Assembly: GCF_050948175.1 (NCBI RefSeq)
Contig: NC_135209.1
Location: 5,270,001 to 5,334,000 of the forward strand
Direction: 5' to 3'
DNA: 64,000 bases
DNA from: Xylocopa sonorina
Taxonomy: Eukaryota > Arthropoda > Insecta > Hymenoptera > Apidae
In this document: piece by piece, positions 51,590-64,000 of the stretch
Position numbering within the stretch: position 1 is the first letter of the stretch
Layout of the letters: every line of letters starts with the position of its first letter
Translations under genes and position numbers: made by a program
Notes under the pieces: generated by a model
The model's input: the letters and a program-made list of their open reading frames with translations, nothing else
Told to the model about the DNA's origin: nothing
The model's database searches: none

Positions 51590-54500
51590 ACCAATAACCA
51601 TGCAATTTCGTCAGAATTATTATCTTTCGATAAATTGTTATCCTGGTGAAATAATATCAACTCCACGGTTTTCTCTGCGATACGTTTTCATTTCATTTCA
51701 TTGTGTCCACGTTCATTTTCCACCCTCTCCTACTTCTATCTCGATGGAAAGGAACGTCGCTGAGAAAAAAGCTAGGTCAACGTTCGAGAAATTGGTTTTG
51801 AAGCCCGCTTAAAATTCTAGTCAAGGAATTAAGGGTCTCGGTGTAATTTAACGAACACGGTGATCGATACACTCGATTGTTTAACGAGAAACTCTATTGC
51901 CGTTCTCACAAAATTATTCTCCCCGAAGTTTCTTAATTCTCATTCTATTATCTTTCCTATTCTCATTCTATTTGCCAAACACCCAATCGCCAACCCTATT
52001 TCCGGCCAGTAATAGCGCTTAATCTCAATTACAGATTCTTAAGACGTCCCGCGATAGGTTTACGTTCCAGTGATCCAGGTTTCAGCGTTTCTCGTAGCCT
52101 GGAGAGACCCAGGCAATTGCTGATTTTCGATTGCCCGATTTCAAACCGTTATACACCGGTCGTGCATTCCATTATCGCGTAACAACGCGACCCGCTACCG
52201 CCAGTTTCCGTCTACCACTTCGTGTGCCTGTATCCGCACGCAGACGCGCAACTTGGGAACACCAAATACCGGCATAAACCCGATTTCTCTACCCAGGCTT
52301 AGCCACGTCCTCAGCTAATTGAATTATCGCAAGATTCGCCCGAAGATAGATCCGCGTTCGCGAGCGACGTCGAGGATCGCAGTGATGCGGACCGACGATA
52401 AGTCAGACGTACGCGCGTCTCACGTTCCAGATCGAGACCCCTGGGAAAAACGCTGTCCGGAACTGGAGGAACGTTGGATCGATCTTTGAATGGGACGTGG
52501 CACGACACAAGTATTCAGAAATTTATTCAAACGTGATAAAACGCCGAATTCACAAACCGGAACCATACCAATTACGATATCCCGCAGGCACGCGTTAGCC
52601 ACGCTCCACTGTCAGGAATTTAATCTCCCGCTGGGCTACCGACATTTGACTGAAATTCGTTCCTCGATGGCATTTTTAAACGAACGCGGAAAAAAGGACA
52701 TCGAACGGACAGCGACCACGCAACCCACGAGGACGGCATAAAAATTGAAGGAGCAGCCATCGTAAAGGAAACAGAGCCGGAGGAATTGCTCGATTGAAAT
52801 TATCGCGGCTGTACCAAAGGAAAAATGTCACAATTCCGATGAAACGTTAGATCGTAACATTTAACGGCGTGGCTGTACACAAGGTTTGCGTGTATCGTCG
52901 CGAAAGTATCGAATTCGCGATAAAAGTGTGAACGCTTCAAAGCGAACTTTATTTCGCGGCGAAACTCGATAGCGACCTACATGTCGTTCTTTTTCCCCAT
53001 TTTCTTCTATCCACCGCTTTTTTTCCCCCCTCCTCCACGCCCGTTCCTTCCTCTCGCCCCTGTTGAATTTTTTCCCGCGGACGGTGTCGGGGAACCCGTC
53101 GTCCCAGAAAAATTCATAGATTTTTATCGGCGCGGCTATCGATTCGCGCGAGATGACTGGCGACTAACGGACGCTCGCATCGATCGTGTTCGACGCGCTT
53201 CGACAACGAATTCGCTTGCACCGGAGGCCGATGGAAAATCAACGTGGAAGGGATCAAAGAACTGGAACGAAGAAGCAAGACCGTGTTTGATCGTCGTTTG
53301 AATTAAAGATGACCGTCGTTGCTCCCGTGCGGTTCGTTAAGGTACGTCGCACGTATCGGTCCGATCGCGGCCCTTCGCTCGCACCGCATAGAGCCCTTCG
53401 TCTGCGGTAATCAATAATCCGAGCATCAACGTGATTTGCGTGCGGAACGATCGAGTTGAACGATGCGCTGCTGTTTTCAGAAATTGCATTCGTCGATGAT
53501 GACAAACCTGGCCTGTGAATGGCGCGCGAGTGACTTCGCGTGTACTCGTACGAATCCAGCGAGGAGACACTATTCTCATGGAAACCAAGTTCCACGCACG
53601 TTTTCTGATTTAGCGGTGAGAAAGAAAAGGAGAAGCGACGTGTACCCGAACCCAGAGCGTGTATTATTCAGGAGGGTATCCGATCTCCTTTTAGCCGCGT
53701 AGCCGTTCGCTAGCCTCTGCTCCTCCTCGAATGCAAACGCTCTCACAACCACGCAACAAACGGTGTGGTGTTCGCCGAGATTTATGAACGTAGAGGGTCC
53801 TTAACAGAATTACCTTAGCAGGTGGTGCGGTTGGGAAGAGAGGGTATTTCCTTTTAAAGGACCCAGATACGAAGCGAGAAAGATTCCTTGACAAACGCGC
53901 TAAAAAGGATTACCTCCTCTCCGCTGAAAGAGCTCCATACAAAACTGCACGGTTAAGCCACTCGAATCGACACCCCTTCCCTGATAAACGACCCACTGGC
54001 TTGCGTTACACACGTACATTAGCAGACTCGCTCGAGGATACGGGGAACGTCAAGATTTTTATCCTCTCCTCCTCGTTTCTTTCAATCTGTATCGCCGCGG
54101 CGAAAAAAAAGACTTGCGCGTATCGTGGTATCTCATTCGTTCCCGCAGGAAACGTTTCGATTCTCAAGAATTTATCGAACGTTCACGTGATACGATCGTT
54201 CTTTGCGCAGCCAGGATCTTCCACGACAGTTTTCGTTTAACCACCGGCAGCCTTTGTATTCCGCAGTGTGCTACGAAGTTCGCCAGCTGTCGTCTGCTCG
54301 GTTCGTTTTGCCTTATTTATAAGCGACCCCGAGCACACTCTCGTCCCGACGAAGGAACCCCGGAGCGAGGAGACGGAGGACAAATCCAGCCTGATTACGA
54401 ATTGAAGATGCACTACCGATCGAGAGGAGAGGTTTGCACAGGCTCTTTCGTTCCATAGACGGAGCCCGCCCTGGGGCGAATACGCCGCACAATGGCCAGG

Positions 54501-57029
54501 CAGGAAGATCTTGAAAAGATGATCGACGGTTAGAATCGGCCCTGCTGTACCGCTTGTCCCGTGTTCAATGAGACCCTTCGAATTGGCTTCGATGGCCTGT
54601 TGAACAGCTAACTTGGTTAACCTGACGATGTCCCGATGTTGTTCGAGATTCGGTTGTGATAAGAATAAGAGGAGGAATAGCATATTAATAGATCTGGAAG
54701 CAAGAGCACCGAGAATATCATCCGACGATTCAGTCTGAGGCAGCGAAGGTGAACATATGTGTGTCCAAGTTTCCAGACAGAGTAGCATCCCTGAAGGAAT
54801 TGGTGAGAAAAGGACGGGCCTAGTCATCCGCTGATGGCCCCCAGCGCGATTAAATATGCATGACCGACCACCAGTGAACCGAAGGAAGCGGAGAATTGTA
54901 AATCAGCTGCGGATCGATGCAGAACTTCCTGAGAAAAGTAACGGGAAACAAATAGAGGCGAGGGCGTCCGTTTGTGTCCGTACCTTAACACGAGTATCCG
55001 TGACCGCTTCTAAGGGGGTGGTCGTTCGCGCTCGCGAGCGCTCACCCACGTGTTTGCATGGGAATCGTTGCTCTACGGGTGGTACCACCGCGAACACGCC
55101 AACTGCGCGACACTTCCGTAGAACTTTCTAACGAACCGGCGGAGAGTTTGCAGCGCTATCGATGTAAATCAGGGTCGACGTTATAATTTAATCCGGCGAG
55201 ATGCGACGATGGCCTCGTCTATCAGTGTCGGGCCGGAAATTCCACGATGCATGCGTCCCATCGTCGACTGCCCCCCGTGGATGGCCGATCGATGCTTTTT
55301 CGGACGTCGTTCGTAATTCAGGGGTTGATGTTTTTGTCAAATTTTTAGTCCCCCATTACCCCGTTTAACTGACTATTTCCGATTCAATTATAAAGCGATA
55401 TAAATTCATCTCCTCAAACCCAAAAGAGCATTAGGCGAACCGCGAAATTCGTTTCCGCCGTGGACCAAGCATAAAACGCTTTCGGTGTGGTCGATGACTC
55501 GTTAAACGCAACTGCAGCCTCGGTTAATTTTGGTTTCCGGTGATTGATGGAAATTCGACGGGGAGCGTTCGCACCCCGCCGAATTTTGCGCCCGTAGCTT
55601 TTGGAGAAGTACTGATTGATCGATCGGTCGATTTGCGTAGTCGTTGCTTTTGGTGGAACGTACAATTGATGGTGTTTGCTATGGAAATTTCCAGTTCAAC
55701 CGGATGTTCGCTCGAACACGATGATGAATCGAAGTTAGGACTCGCGATCTTCAAATTATAATAGTCTTCCACCGTGTCCTTGTTCGTTAACGCGCACCCA
55801 AGTGTCTTGAAACACATGGTACACTGCGGAGTTCTGCATTTTGGATTGACGGTTGCGATAACTTTGATACCTGCCCGCGAAATAGCGGAATCGAATGTCC
55901 GATAAAACAGTGGCACGTTAAAATGAAGGAGATTCGAAAACATCTAAGAGATCGAGGTCTATATCTATCTTCGTCCGATACTCAGAACGGTAAGAAAGTT
56001 TCTAACGAGCGGGAGGTACTCGAGCTTCGAGAACCACCCTCTGTTAACCCTTTCGTCTAACAAGGTCTGCAGGGAAATCCGCGGTGGAATCGGAGAGATC
56101 GACAATTTTTACGTATCTCGCGAGAGCAGTTTTTTTCGCTTCCATTTCCGGCGAGGATCGTAAATAAAACGGGCGTATACACACCGGGTAATATTCCGCC
56201 TGTTCGAAACGTGAAAATTAAATAAATAGTGGAAAATGAAAAACCCCTGGGACGTGGGAAAGCGTTGATGACGAACTAAATATTCGTATTTTACATTTTT
56301 ACGCTTGCGCTTGGTAACTGTCCCAAATTGAGTTCCGCTAGACGACTATTTTCCTACTGTTTGAATATCGTGGCAAACGTGATTTATGAAATGAGTTTGT
56401 AAAATATTTATCTCTGCCGTGTGTCGTACAAATTATTGTTAATTTCTCGATATTTCTCGATATATCAATGCATATTCCAGTTGAAGAAATAGAAGAACTC
56501 GGTCTGACTTCGATCTGTCTACCGCTACTGATACGTATCGTATACATTCCTACTCTACTAATGCATACCTGACACGTTCTTGTTCTACTTGCCGTATCTG
56601 GCGCGCTCCTATTTCACTTGTTTGACTAGACACGATACCATTCCCTTTATCGAACTAAATACCCTTCGAGACAACTTCCCTTGCCTGTATTCGAGCAGTC
56701 CTCATTCTACTTGCATGATCAGATGCAGCTTCCGTTACAAACGCCGAAGCCCCACGATGGCTGTCCGTGCAAAACAACCCGAGGACGGGATAGGCAGCTA
56801 AACATTGTTTAAACATCACGACGCAACGAGTGGTCAGGAATTATTGAAGTTCCTGCGATCGTACTATCGAGACGAGAGAAAAGAAGAAGTTAGCCCGTGG
56901 TATCTCGAACGAAATAGCTTTCAAGATCGACTTTCCGAACGAGACCTCGTAACCCCCTTAAAACTTCTCAACCTCACAGATTTCGCCTGCCTGCCTTCTC
57001 CTCTCTATTTTCCTCCCCCGTCTGCCAGT

Positions 57030-57055
57030 CACATGTTTGTAACTTTCAGGTAACG
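57030..57055 (+). other. Weaker candidate recursive splice site
   Basis: A long CT-rich tract (about 56990-57026), then TTTGTAACTTTCAG directly followed by GTAACG. AG is at 57048-57049 and GT at 57050-57051. The donor half departs from GTAAGT at +5 and +6, so support is lower than for the site at 28989. Confidence 0.25.
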
Positions 57056-60000
57056 CTTTGCGTTTCATATCTTTTCCGTCCGTTTTTACGACCGACCACT
57101 ATTACTATTCCCCCAGCACGAATCGTTTCAATTCCAGAGCACTCGTCGCGTTGCCCAAATTTAACGATCATCTAAAATCATTTCCATATCCTAATAGTAA
57201 TCAGTGAAATGATGAGCGTAATCGATTCCTTGTACTTGATTTCCTAAAATATTTCAAGCGAATAAAACACGGACGATTCGCAAACTCCATTCGCAGGGAA
57301 AGTTCTTAGCGAAAGAGAAATAGAGGGGCAGTAAACCAATTGAGAAAAAGCAATTAAAACTGGTAGAAGGAAGGCTCGTTCAACTTCTTTCCGTCGTGAA
57401 ATCATTGGCGAACTCGTAAAACCGGTAAAACGTGGTGGTCGTTATTAGAAAATCGACCTCCATTAACATGGACACCCGATCTGTGAAACCTAGCACGGCG
57501 TTGGTTAATCGCCTTCCCCTTTCTGCGACGCTGCCAACACTCACCCCCTCGGGATTGCGTTTTCTATCTATTTCTTAGTCTTTCTCGTCCAGTTAACGTC
57601 GTCGTACGAAGTAGATTTTATTCGCCAAGTACAATACATTCATTTTTCCATGCAGCTACTCCCACGCACACGACCTTCTCATTATTTCCCCCTGTTTCCG
57701 TAACTTCCATCTCGCCAACTAATCATTTCGTCGTTTTATCGTGGCAGAATCGAATTGAAAATTTTAATGGCCCGATTACTTGAGGAACGAAGCGTCGAAG
57801 AACTTTTTTTTATTCGTGTTCGGCCTTGTGCTCGACAAATCTCCGCGCAATAATCGTCCACTTTGAAAAACTTTCTTTTGACGGATCTACGAAGGAAAAT
57901 GCCACTTCTCAGGCTTCCTCGAGCACCCCACGAAGACGTCTGTCAGTTCCACTTTTAAGCTTCTGTCGTTCTGCTTATAAGTGACAATAGCTAATGAAAA
58001 ATGGGGCGAGGAAGGCGGAAAGGGGGTTGAACGAGAGATTGAAAACTAAAAGTAGCGAACATATCAATCGTATAATTATTTCCAGGCAAGATTACCGCCT
58101 TTCCGTGTTGCGTGACCCCCATTGAATGGGGATTAAACAAATGCAAATGGGCATCGAAGGGCAGAATGTAAAAGTCCTCGTCAAGAAGAGCTTGACTATT
58201 TAGCCTTCAGAACGAGAATAGCCGCGCGGCGCGAGTCGAATTCGTTCCGACGACCGCGTTTCCGGGCTAACGAGAATTACAAGTCCGCGCCATTAAAAAT
58301 GGCCGTTATCGTCGTCTGGTTCGTTCCGCAAGTCCAGGCTAATGCCGGTTGATATAGTCACTCTGCACGCTTCCGCCTCGCGGCTGCGGACCGTTTTCGT
58401 TTTCCACCGATATTAGCCACCCCTCCCTGCGTTAGTTTTGCTAAATTGCCGTATTTTCCGGCTCGTTATTGCGAGCGTCTCGTTATCTGCTAATGACCGC
58501 CGCCGACGAAGAGGAACAACGATCGTGAAAGTGTAACGCAACGCGTCCGTACGGATTCGCGAACCCGTACGTCTCGATGTACGCGGAATACAAAGTTTCT
58601 CGGTCCCCACGGGTTGGGGGGTTGGATTTCACGAGCGATTTGATCGCGTTTTACGTTAACGCGAGCTCATTTATTCTGCGATTTGCGGAGAGTTTCCATG
58701 GAAAGGGGACAGTATTCTGCCAGAGTTCGTCCCCTTTTTTTCTAACGAATGGCTCTGCGTTGGATACGCCGCTGCAAACAAGATACAAAAGTAACGTGCA
58801 AACAGAAGACCACGTACGTTATATATTCTCAGTGGAACAATTACGTTACGTACTTGTACGCGGTTAACTTTGAACGATCTTCTTCGCAGCAATCGATTCG
58901 TGACAGTACGTTCTTGTCAAAAAATCCTGTCCTACGGTACCCTTGATTTACCATACGTCAGTAGCATAGCGCTACCATAGCACCGGATTTAACACGCATA
59001 GAAATAGCTTCACGAATTTTCACCACCACTGTTCATCTTTTGTGCCATCGTACAATCCTCTTCGCTCGACTCCAGCCATAAATGGAACCTTTGAAAACCC
59101 AGCCAATTCAGAGTCAGAAACGCAACGGACAGCGTGTGATCGCTAAACCTTCAACAGCGACCGCATTCAGCGCGTCGAAAGGGTCAAGCTAGTCGAGCCT
59201 GTTAATCCTTTCATCCGCCAATTCGTTTTATTCCCCCAATCAGACTGACGAGATCCCCGTTCAGATGCCGGCGAAGCACGGCTGTGTCTATAATAACCGT
59301 GTAAGAGCGAGAACAGAACGGAGGCACGTTGCCACGGAAGGTAAGCCTGTTCCCGCCGGCAGATCTGTCCGTCGTGACCGGAATTCGAGGCTGGCAAACG
59401 AAGGCGCGACCTCGTTCGAACCGTGGCCGAGTGAAGGCACGTAAAATCCTACTCAGAGAAATATTGCTGCGGTGGTGGAATACAGAATCGGTCAGCATCG
59501 GGCACACCGTGCACGAATGTTTTCCTTTCCGCCCCAACACACCGGGACTCGTTCCTTCTCATAAGCAGCCGATCGGCTCGCGCTTAGTCGACCGTGGACC
59601 GATCCAGGACGCAGAACGACAGCCTGTTCGATCGGTAGAATTGTTTGGTGCACATTATGGGGTTAATGGTTCGGTAGAAATTGCGGCCTGTGGCGAGGGC
59701 GATGCGGTGTTCCAGAGGTACCAATGCGGTTGTTTGTGTCGTAATAATGCTGTTATTGAATCCTGATTACCGCGTCGACCAAGTTTTTCGGCTATTAATT
59801 TATAAACAGTGTATTAATTTGTATTTGCGCGGCCGCAGAAAAGTTATGCGAGTGCGTGATATGGCGTCGCGTTATCCCCCGTAGAAATAATAACAATATC
59901 ACGGCTGGTGGCACGGTATTTGCCGTTTCAATAAATGGCACTATTAAAATAAGGGTAATTAACAAGGGGCTCGTGGAATGCACCGGAAATGGAAACGAAG

Positions 60001-63000
60001 TGGATACGCTATTACGCTTGGTACGCGGAAGTTGATGTTGTTATCTAATGTAACATCGTGATATACCGTAACTTGAAGGTCCCGTAGATTGTTTCATTTG
60101 CGTTAGGTAGTGTCATAGGTCTCAGGGAAATATTTCTCTGAAATTACGTTACGCGGCACGCTGCCGGCAGATTTCACGTTGATTAAGGTAACTGAACGTA
60201 AACGACTCTGTTTAATTTCTCTATGAACTAAATTAAATGGAATGGAATGTTTCAATACTCTCGTTCGTGTACATTTAATAAAGCATACATTTATCGCTCG
60301 ACCGCAGAGCTCGTTATTTCTTTAACTGGATCGGAATGTGTTATTAGATAAATTATTCGATTAATTACGCCAGCTGACAATTAGATACAATACGTGTCAT
60401 ATTAATAAATGGAATCGCATATGCAGGACCGTGGATCATCGCCACAGTGTTGGAGAGAAGATGAAAAGGCGCGGAATCTTGCTTTTCTTGTTCGCGTATC
60501 CTTAAACTGGTATGAGAAGGGCAGATAAAGGTGCAGGCCAGCTGGCCGTTTAATGGAAAGGGCGCATCGAACGAAGGAACTTCCGATTCAATTAAATTTC
60601 ACTCACTATCCCGATCGCATTTAAATTTGATACCCTTATCAGGTTCAATCGAATACGTTCCAATAAGCGTAGGCGAATTACGTTGCCCGTCCCAGCGGAA
60701 AGTTTCTTGCGCAGGAATTTACCTCGAAAGGAACCTAAAACCAGCGGCTGGGATTCAATTAACTTCGCCAATGTAATCGTTTCATGCGCTTTGAAGTGAC
60801 TCGGACCGCAACGTCGAAGAATCCGATCGATGTGTTTGCTGTTAAACGTTCATTTCATCGTGGCTAAATGTACGTAATTAAACGACAGACTCGAATTCGA
60901 TAATCGTATGTGCTTTTCGACAAGGTAAATGGAGACTGTAAATCCTTCAAACGGTGCATAGGATCACCGCGATCGAGCCGCGTGCCTTTTGCGTAACGAA
61001 ATCTTTAGCTGGGACCTAGCTAATCCCGACGAGTCTCTCCTCAGCAAACATGGAACGCACATATTGAAACAAGATAAAGGATTGTTTGTTCCCCGATCCA
61101 GAAATCCGCATCCTTCATCTCTATACTCGGATACACAGTCCGCGAAACTTTTCTCGTACGGCCGGTTCTTTTCTGTGGCAAAGGATAATAAACTCTTGCT
61201 GGAAACGGAGCATCAAAGGGAACGCGAGATTTCTAAAATGTTTGCACCGGCGAAAATATGAAAACACGTTTCCGCCAGGCACGATGAGATTTTCCAGGTC
61301 AACGATATCGTCCGTGATATCAAATCCATGTGATAGTGCTCCGCGACGAGTTCTGGCAGGCGGTTAAATTACCGTAAACAGATCCATCCAACGTACCCCG
61401 GTGTGACCCGTAGTTACGATTACGATCGCGACTGGTCTGTTCTTAGCTCCGCTTGACGGGGAAATTTCTCGTTAGCGGACGTAGTAACGAGCTGGTGGGA
61501 TCCGAACGACGGCGACTCGTGACATATACCGCGAATCTCGGTCGTCGCACTTCACCTGGACCAGCTTCTGCATTGGGTGCTCGAACGTAGTCAAAAGAGG
61601 GCAAATTCGGCACGGACGCGACCCGAAACGAGGAATAAAGGGAAAAATTGAAACGAGAAAAGTGACGCGGTTCAATTCGATGAGAATCCCGAACACGCGG
61701 TAGAAAAGTGACCGGCTTGGCGCGGAATGACCCGGATACTAAGTGGAGTAGAGTGACGCTAGGAACGACGGAAGAGTTCAAGAGAAGGCTGATAAAATAC
61801 AAGATAGAAAAACATAAAGGGCGTATAAATAAGAAGTGGAAAACATGGGAATAAAGAAAGTAGGGCAGCATAAGGGTAGCGTGGAGAAAAAAGATGAAAC
61901 GAAGAAAGGGATGGGGAACGCGCGCTGTCAAAAAGCAGGGTGGGAAATGAGATTGAAATGAAAGGCTAGAAAGAGCAGGCAACTGAAATAAAACAATTTC
62001 TCTTGAGCGCATACCAGCTGCTCGGGGAATTAAGGTCGAAGAGAAATCTATACCATAAAATTTCCTTGCGAGAGCAGTGATAAAGATCAACGTTTATGAA
62101 AAATCCAAGAGGTAAAAAAAGCTGGTATATTCGCCAAGTCACGTAAGACCCGTTAGCGTGTGTTCAGTTTTCCATACGAGATTCGCTCGGAAAAATTCCG
62201 TCCTCGCGAAGCTACTACCTCGTCGGGGCCACAAGGCGCATCCGTTTCCATCCCTGAACGAGGGAAGAGTTTATATTTGTCGCGGCAGAGAAATTTCGAG
62301 TTAGCCCCGTCGCGAAACTCGACCAGCGTTTTCGTATCGATTCGAGGATGGAATGCTTTCTGGTCCCGGACGGGAATCGAAATTTCACGGAGGAACCATC
62401 TGAATAGAGAGGGCTGTTCGATCGAAAACGTCGTCCCCAGTTATCGATGGGTTCTCTCGGTCTGGAGAACGAAAGAAGAGATCCGATTCCATTATCATTT
62501 TCCTGCGTTGGGTATTCTGTACAAGTTTGTCGCGTCACGGCAACTTCCGTTAATGGAATACGTTATGAAAACCAGTCGGGCGCCACCAGTTTATAGAATA
62601 TTCTATTATAGTCTTTATTACCCTGTACGTAAATAAAAGTTTCGTACGCAGCCCGCCGTCACGCGTTACGCCGCACCCCCCATGGAAACAAACTTTTCCA
62701 TTACGGTCCCGGTTTGTTGCACGAATGTATCGAACCTGACTGAGAACGTTCCTGACTCGCGTACCCTAATATTTGCAACGGGATCCTACCCGAACCGAAC
62801 CTGAAATCTCCGCAAAATTCCACCGGGTACAATTAACGATAAACTGTAGACGAATCATAAAAGTCGATTCACGAGAAACTGAACGCAGGACGCGAATTGT
62901 GCGCGCCAAGGATTCACGTCGTTTCCTCGAGTTGAAAATCGAATTCACCGTTGGCTCTCGCAGGTAGACCAGAAGGCAGAAGGCTGGAACGAAAGGGAGA

Positions 63001-63222
63001 CAGAGAAGGAGCGGACAGTAACATAGGTGGTTTGTTATTCCGGGTTTCACGTTATTCCAGCGCGGAAGGGATTCCGTAGCTGTTCTCTGCCAACTTTGCG
63101 CTCAGAGTTATGTCCTCGCGGGCAAATGCTGTGCATAACTTCAGCACGAGTGGCTGGCCTTGCGCGCGTCCCCCGACCGACGCCAGATAATGTTAAGTAA
63201 AATTTAAGACCGACTATAGCCT

Positions 63223-63226
<4 letters not shown>

Positions 63227-63272
<46 letters not shown>
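63227..63272. repeat. (CT)n microsatellite
   Basis: About 23 uninterrupted CT units, the longest perfect dinucleotide array in the window. On the minus strand it is (GA)n, a possible GAGA-factor substrate. Confidence 0.95.
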
Positions 63273-63279
<7 letters not shown>

Positions 63280-64000
63280 CTTTCGCGACCACCGCGGAAT
63301 CGCGTAATTCTCCCGCGGAAACAGGTTGCATTTCGGATTGGTATAATTCGTCCTGACGTCGTGGAGCGGCGAAAAATTCGCAGAGTTTCCACCGATTTAT
63401 TGGAGCTTCCGGGGAAATGGCCCCGATGGCTTAACGCTGATCGTCGTTAGAGAGGCAAGGCAAAACGAAGGGTTGAACAATATTTTCCATCCACCGTCTT
63501 CATTTATTATTACCATTCAGTGAGCACAAGAAGTACCAGCAGAATTGAAATGCATTATTGAACGCACAATGAAGCGTTCAATTTAAATTCTACAGATTTA
63601 TCCTACAGTCTGGAGGCAGAGCAGCGTTAATTAAGCTTTCAATATTAATCTGGATGTACATGCATTTTTGAGGGGTTAGTCCGCGTTCAAAGCGTTCGCT
63701 AAGTGATTTGGAGCTGGCGTCGTCTTTTCAACCTTTCCCTCCATTTTCCGCGACACCCTCGCGCGTTCAACGTGATCCTTCATCATACTAAATCACCCTC
63801 CACTTTGGAGTTTCAGTGGTATTAAATTGGCAAAAATAAACGGGGAGGGGGTGGCAAATGTGTAATAAAAGGTATAAGCCTCGAGCGAATTCTTATCAGT
63901 TATACCGGCTTACCGATTAGGCGCGGTACTTTGAGGTTTACTCTACGAATCTATCGGAAATCCTGTTCCTTTGGTTCGCTACCACTCGGCAAACTTTAGC

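Larger units (their letters stand above)
42811..64000. other. No supported gene: intergenic or long-intron DNA
   Basis: Contains poly-T, AT and CT tracts, a pyrimidine-rich plus strand at about 49850-50330 and 52980-53070, and a purine-rich plus strand at about 61620-62000. The longest frame (61443-62090 minus, 215 codons) is the complement of that purine block and looks like low-complexity antisense rather than a protein. A frame near 54240-54830 minus is the only one with some protein-like character. Confidence 0.55.

Noticed and set aside
61443..62090. Longest open frame, 215 codons, minus strand
   Set aside because: It is the complement of a purine-rich block, giving Phe/Leu/Ser/Pro low complexity; no domain and no splice support.
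62160..62636. 158-codon plus-strand frame
   Set aside because: A frame of over 100 codons exists on the opposite strand over the same bases; composition looks non-coding and no motif is seen.
1..64000. CRISPR arrays, rRNA genes, intact transposases or viral genes
   Set aside because: Looked for; no spaced direct repeats, conserved rRNA stretches or recognisable transposase or polymerase motifs were seen.

Overview
This looks like a nuclear genome segment from an animal, most likely an insect. There are no operons, ribosome binding sites or dense long ORFs. Almost all open frames are short and do not resemble proteins. The one gene that can be assembled has GT-AG introns and an AATAAA signal. 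The DNA is very rich in CpG (CGCG, TCGA and ACGT words everywhere) with scattered GA/CT microsatellites, which fits a hymenopteran such as a bee or ant. That taxonomic call is an inference from composition only.

Layout: 1-37.16 kb has no gene I can support and reads as intergenic or long-intron DNA. It holds microsatellites, a diverged 51-bp tandem duplication (about 2.96-3.06 kb), several perfect palindromes or hairpins, a tRNA-like pol III box cluster (17.69-17.75 kb), a pair of perfect AACCGGTT octamers (23.51-23.55 kb) and a strong back-to-back acceptor/donor at 28,989/28,990.

37.16-42.23 kb on the minus strand carries the only well-supported gene. It has five coding exons with four phase-compatible GT-AG introns, joining into one 1,437-nt reading frame (478 residues plus stop), and an AATAAA signal 20 nt past the stop codon. 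I do not recognise the protein. A degenerate minisatellite of about 30 bp lies on both sides of its first coding exon, in intron 1 and in the 5' flank.

42.8-64 kb is again without a supported gene. It holds poly-T and CT tracts, three homeodomain-like GCTTAATT sites spaced exactly 32 bp apart (44.11-44.18 kb), strand-asymmetric pyrimidine or purine blocks, and a second, weaker back-to-back acceptor/donor at 57,049/57,050.

The two back-to-back splice junctions are both on the plus strand. They raise the possibility that much of the window is a very long intron of a plus-strand gene, with the minus-strand gene nested inside it. This is inference; no host-gene exon was identified.
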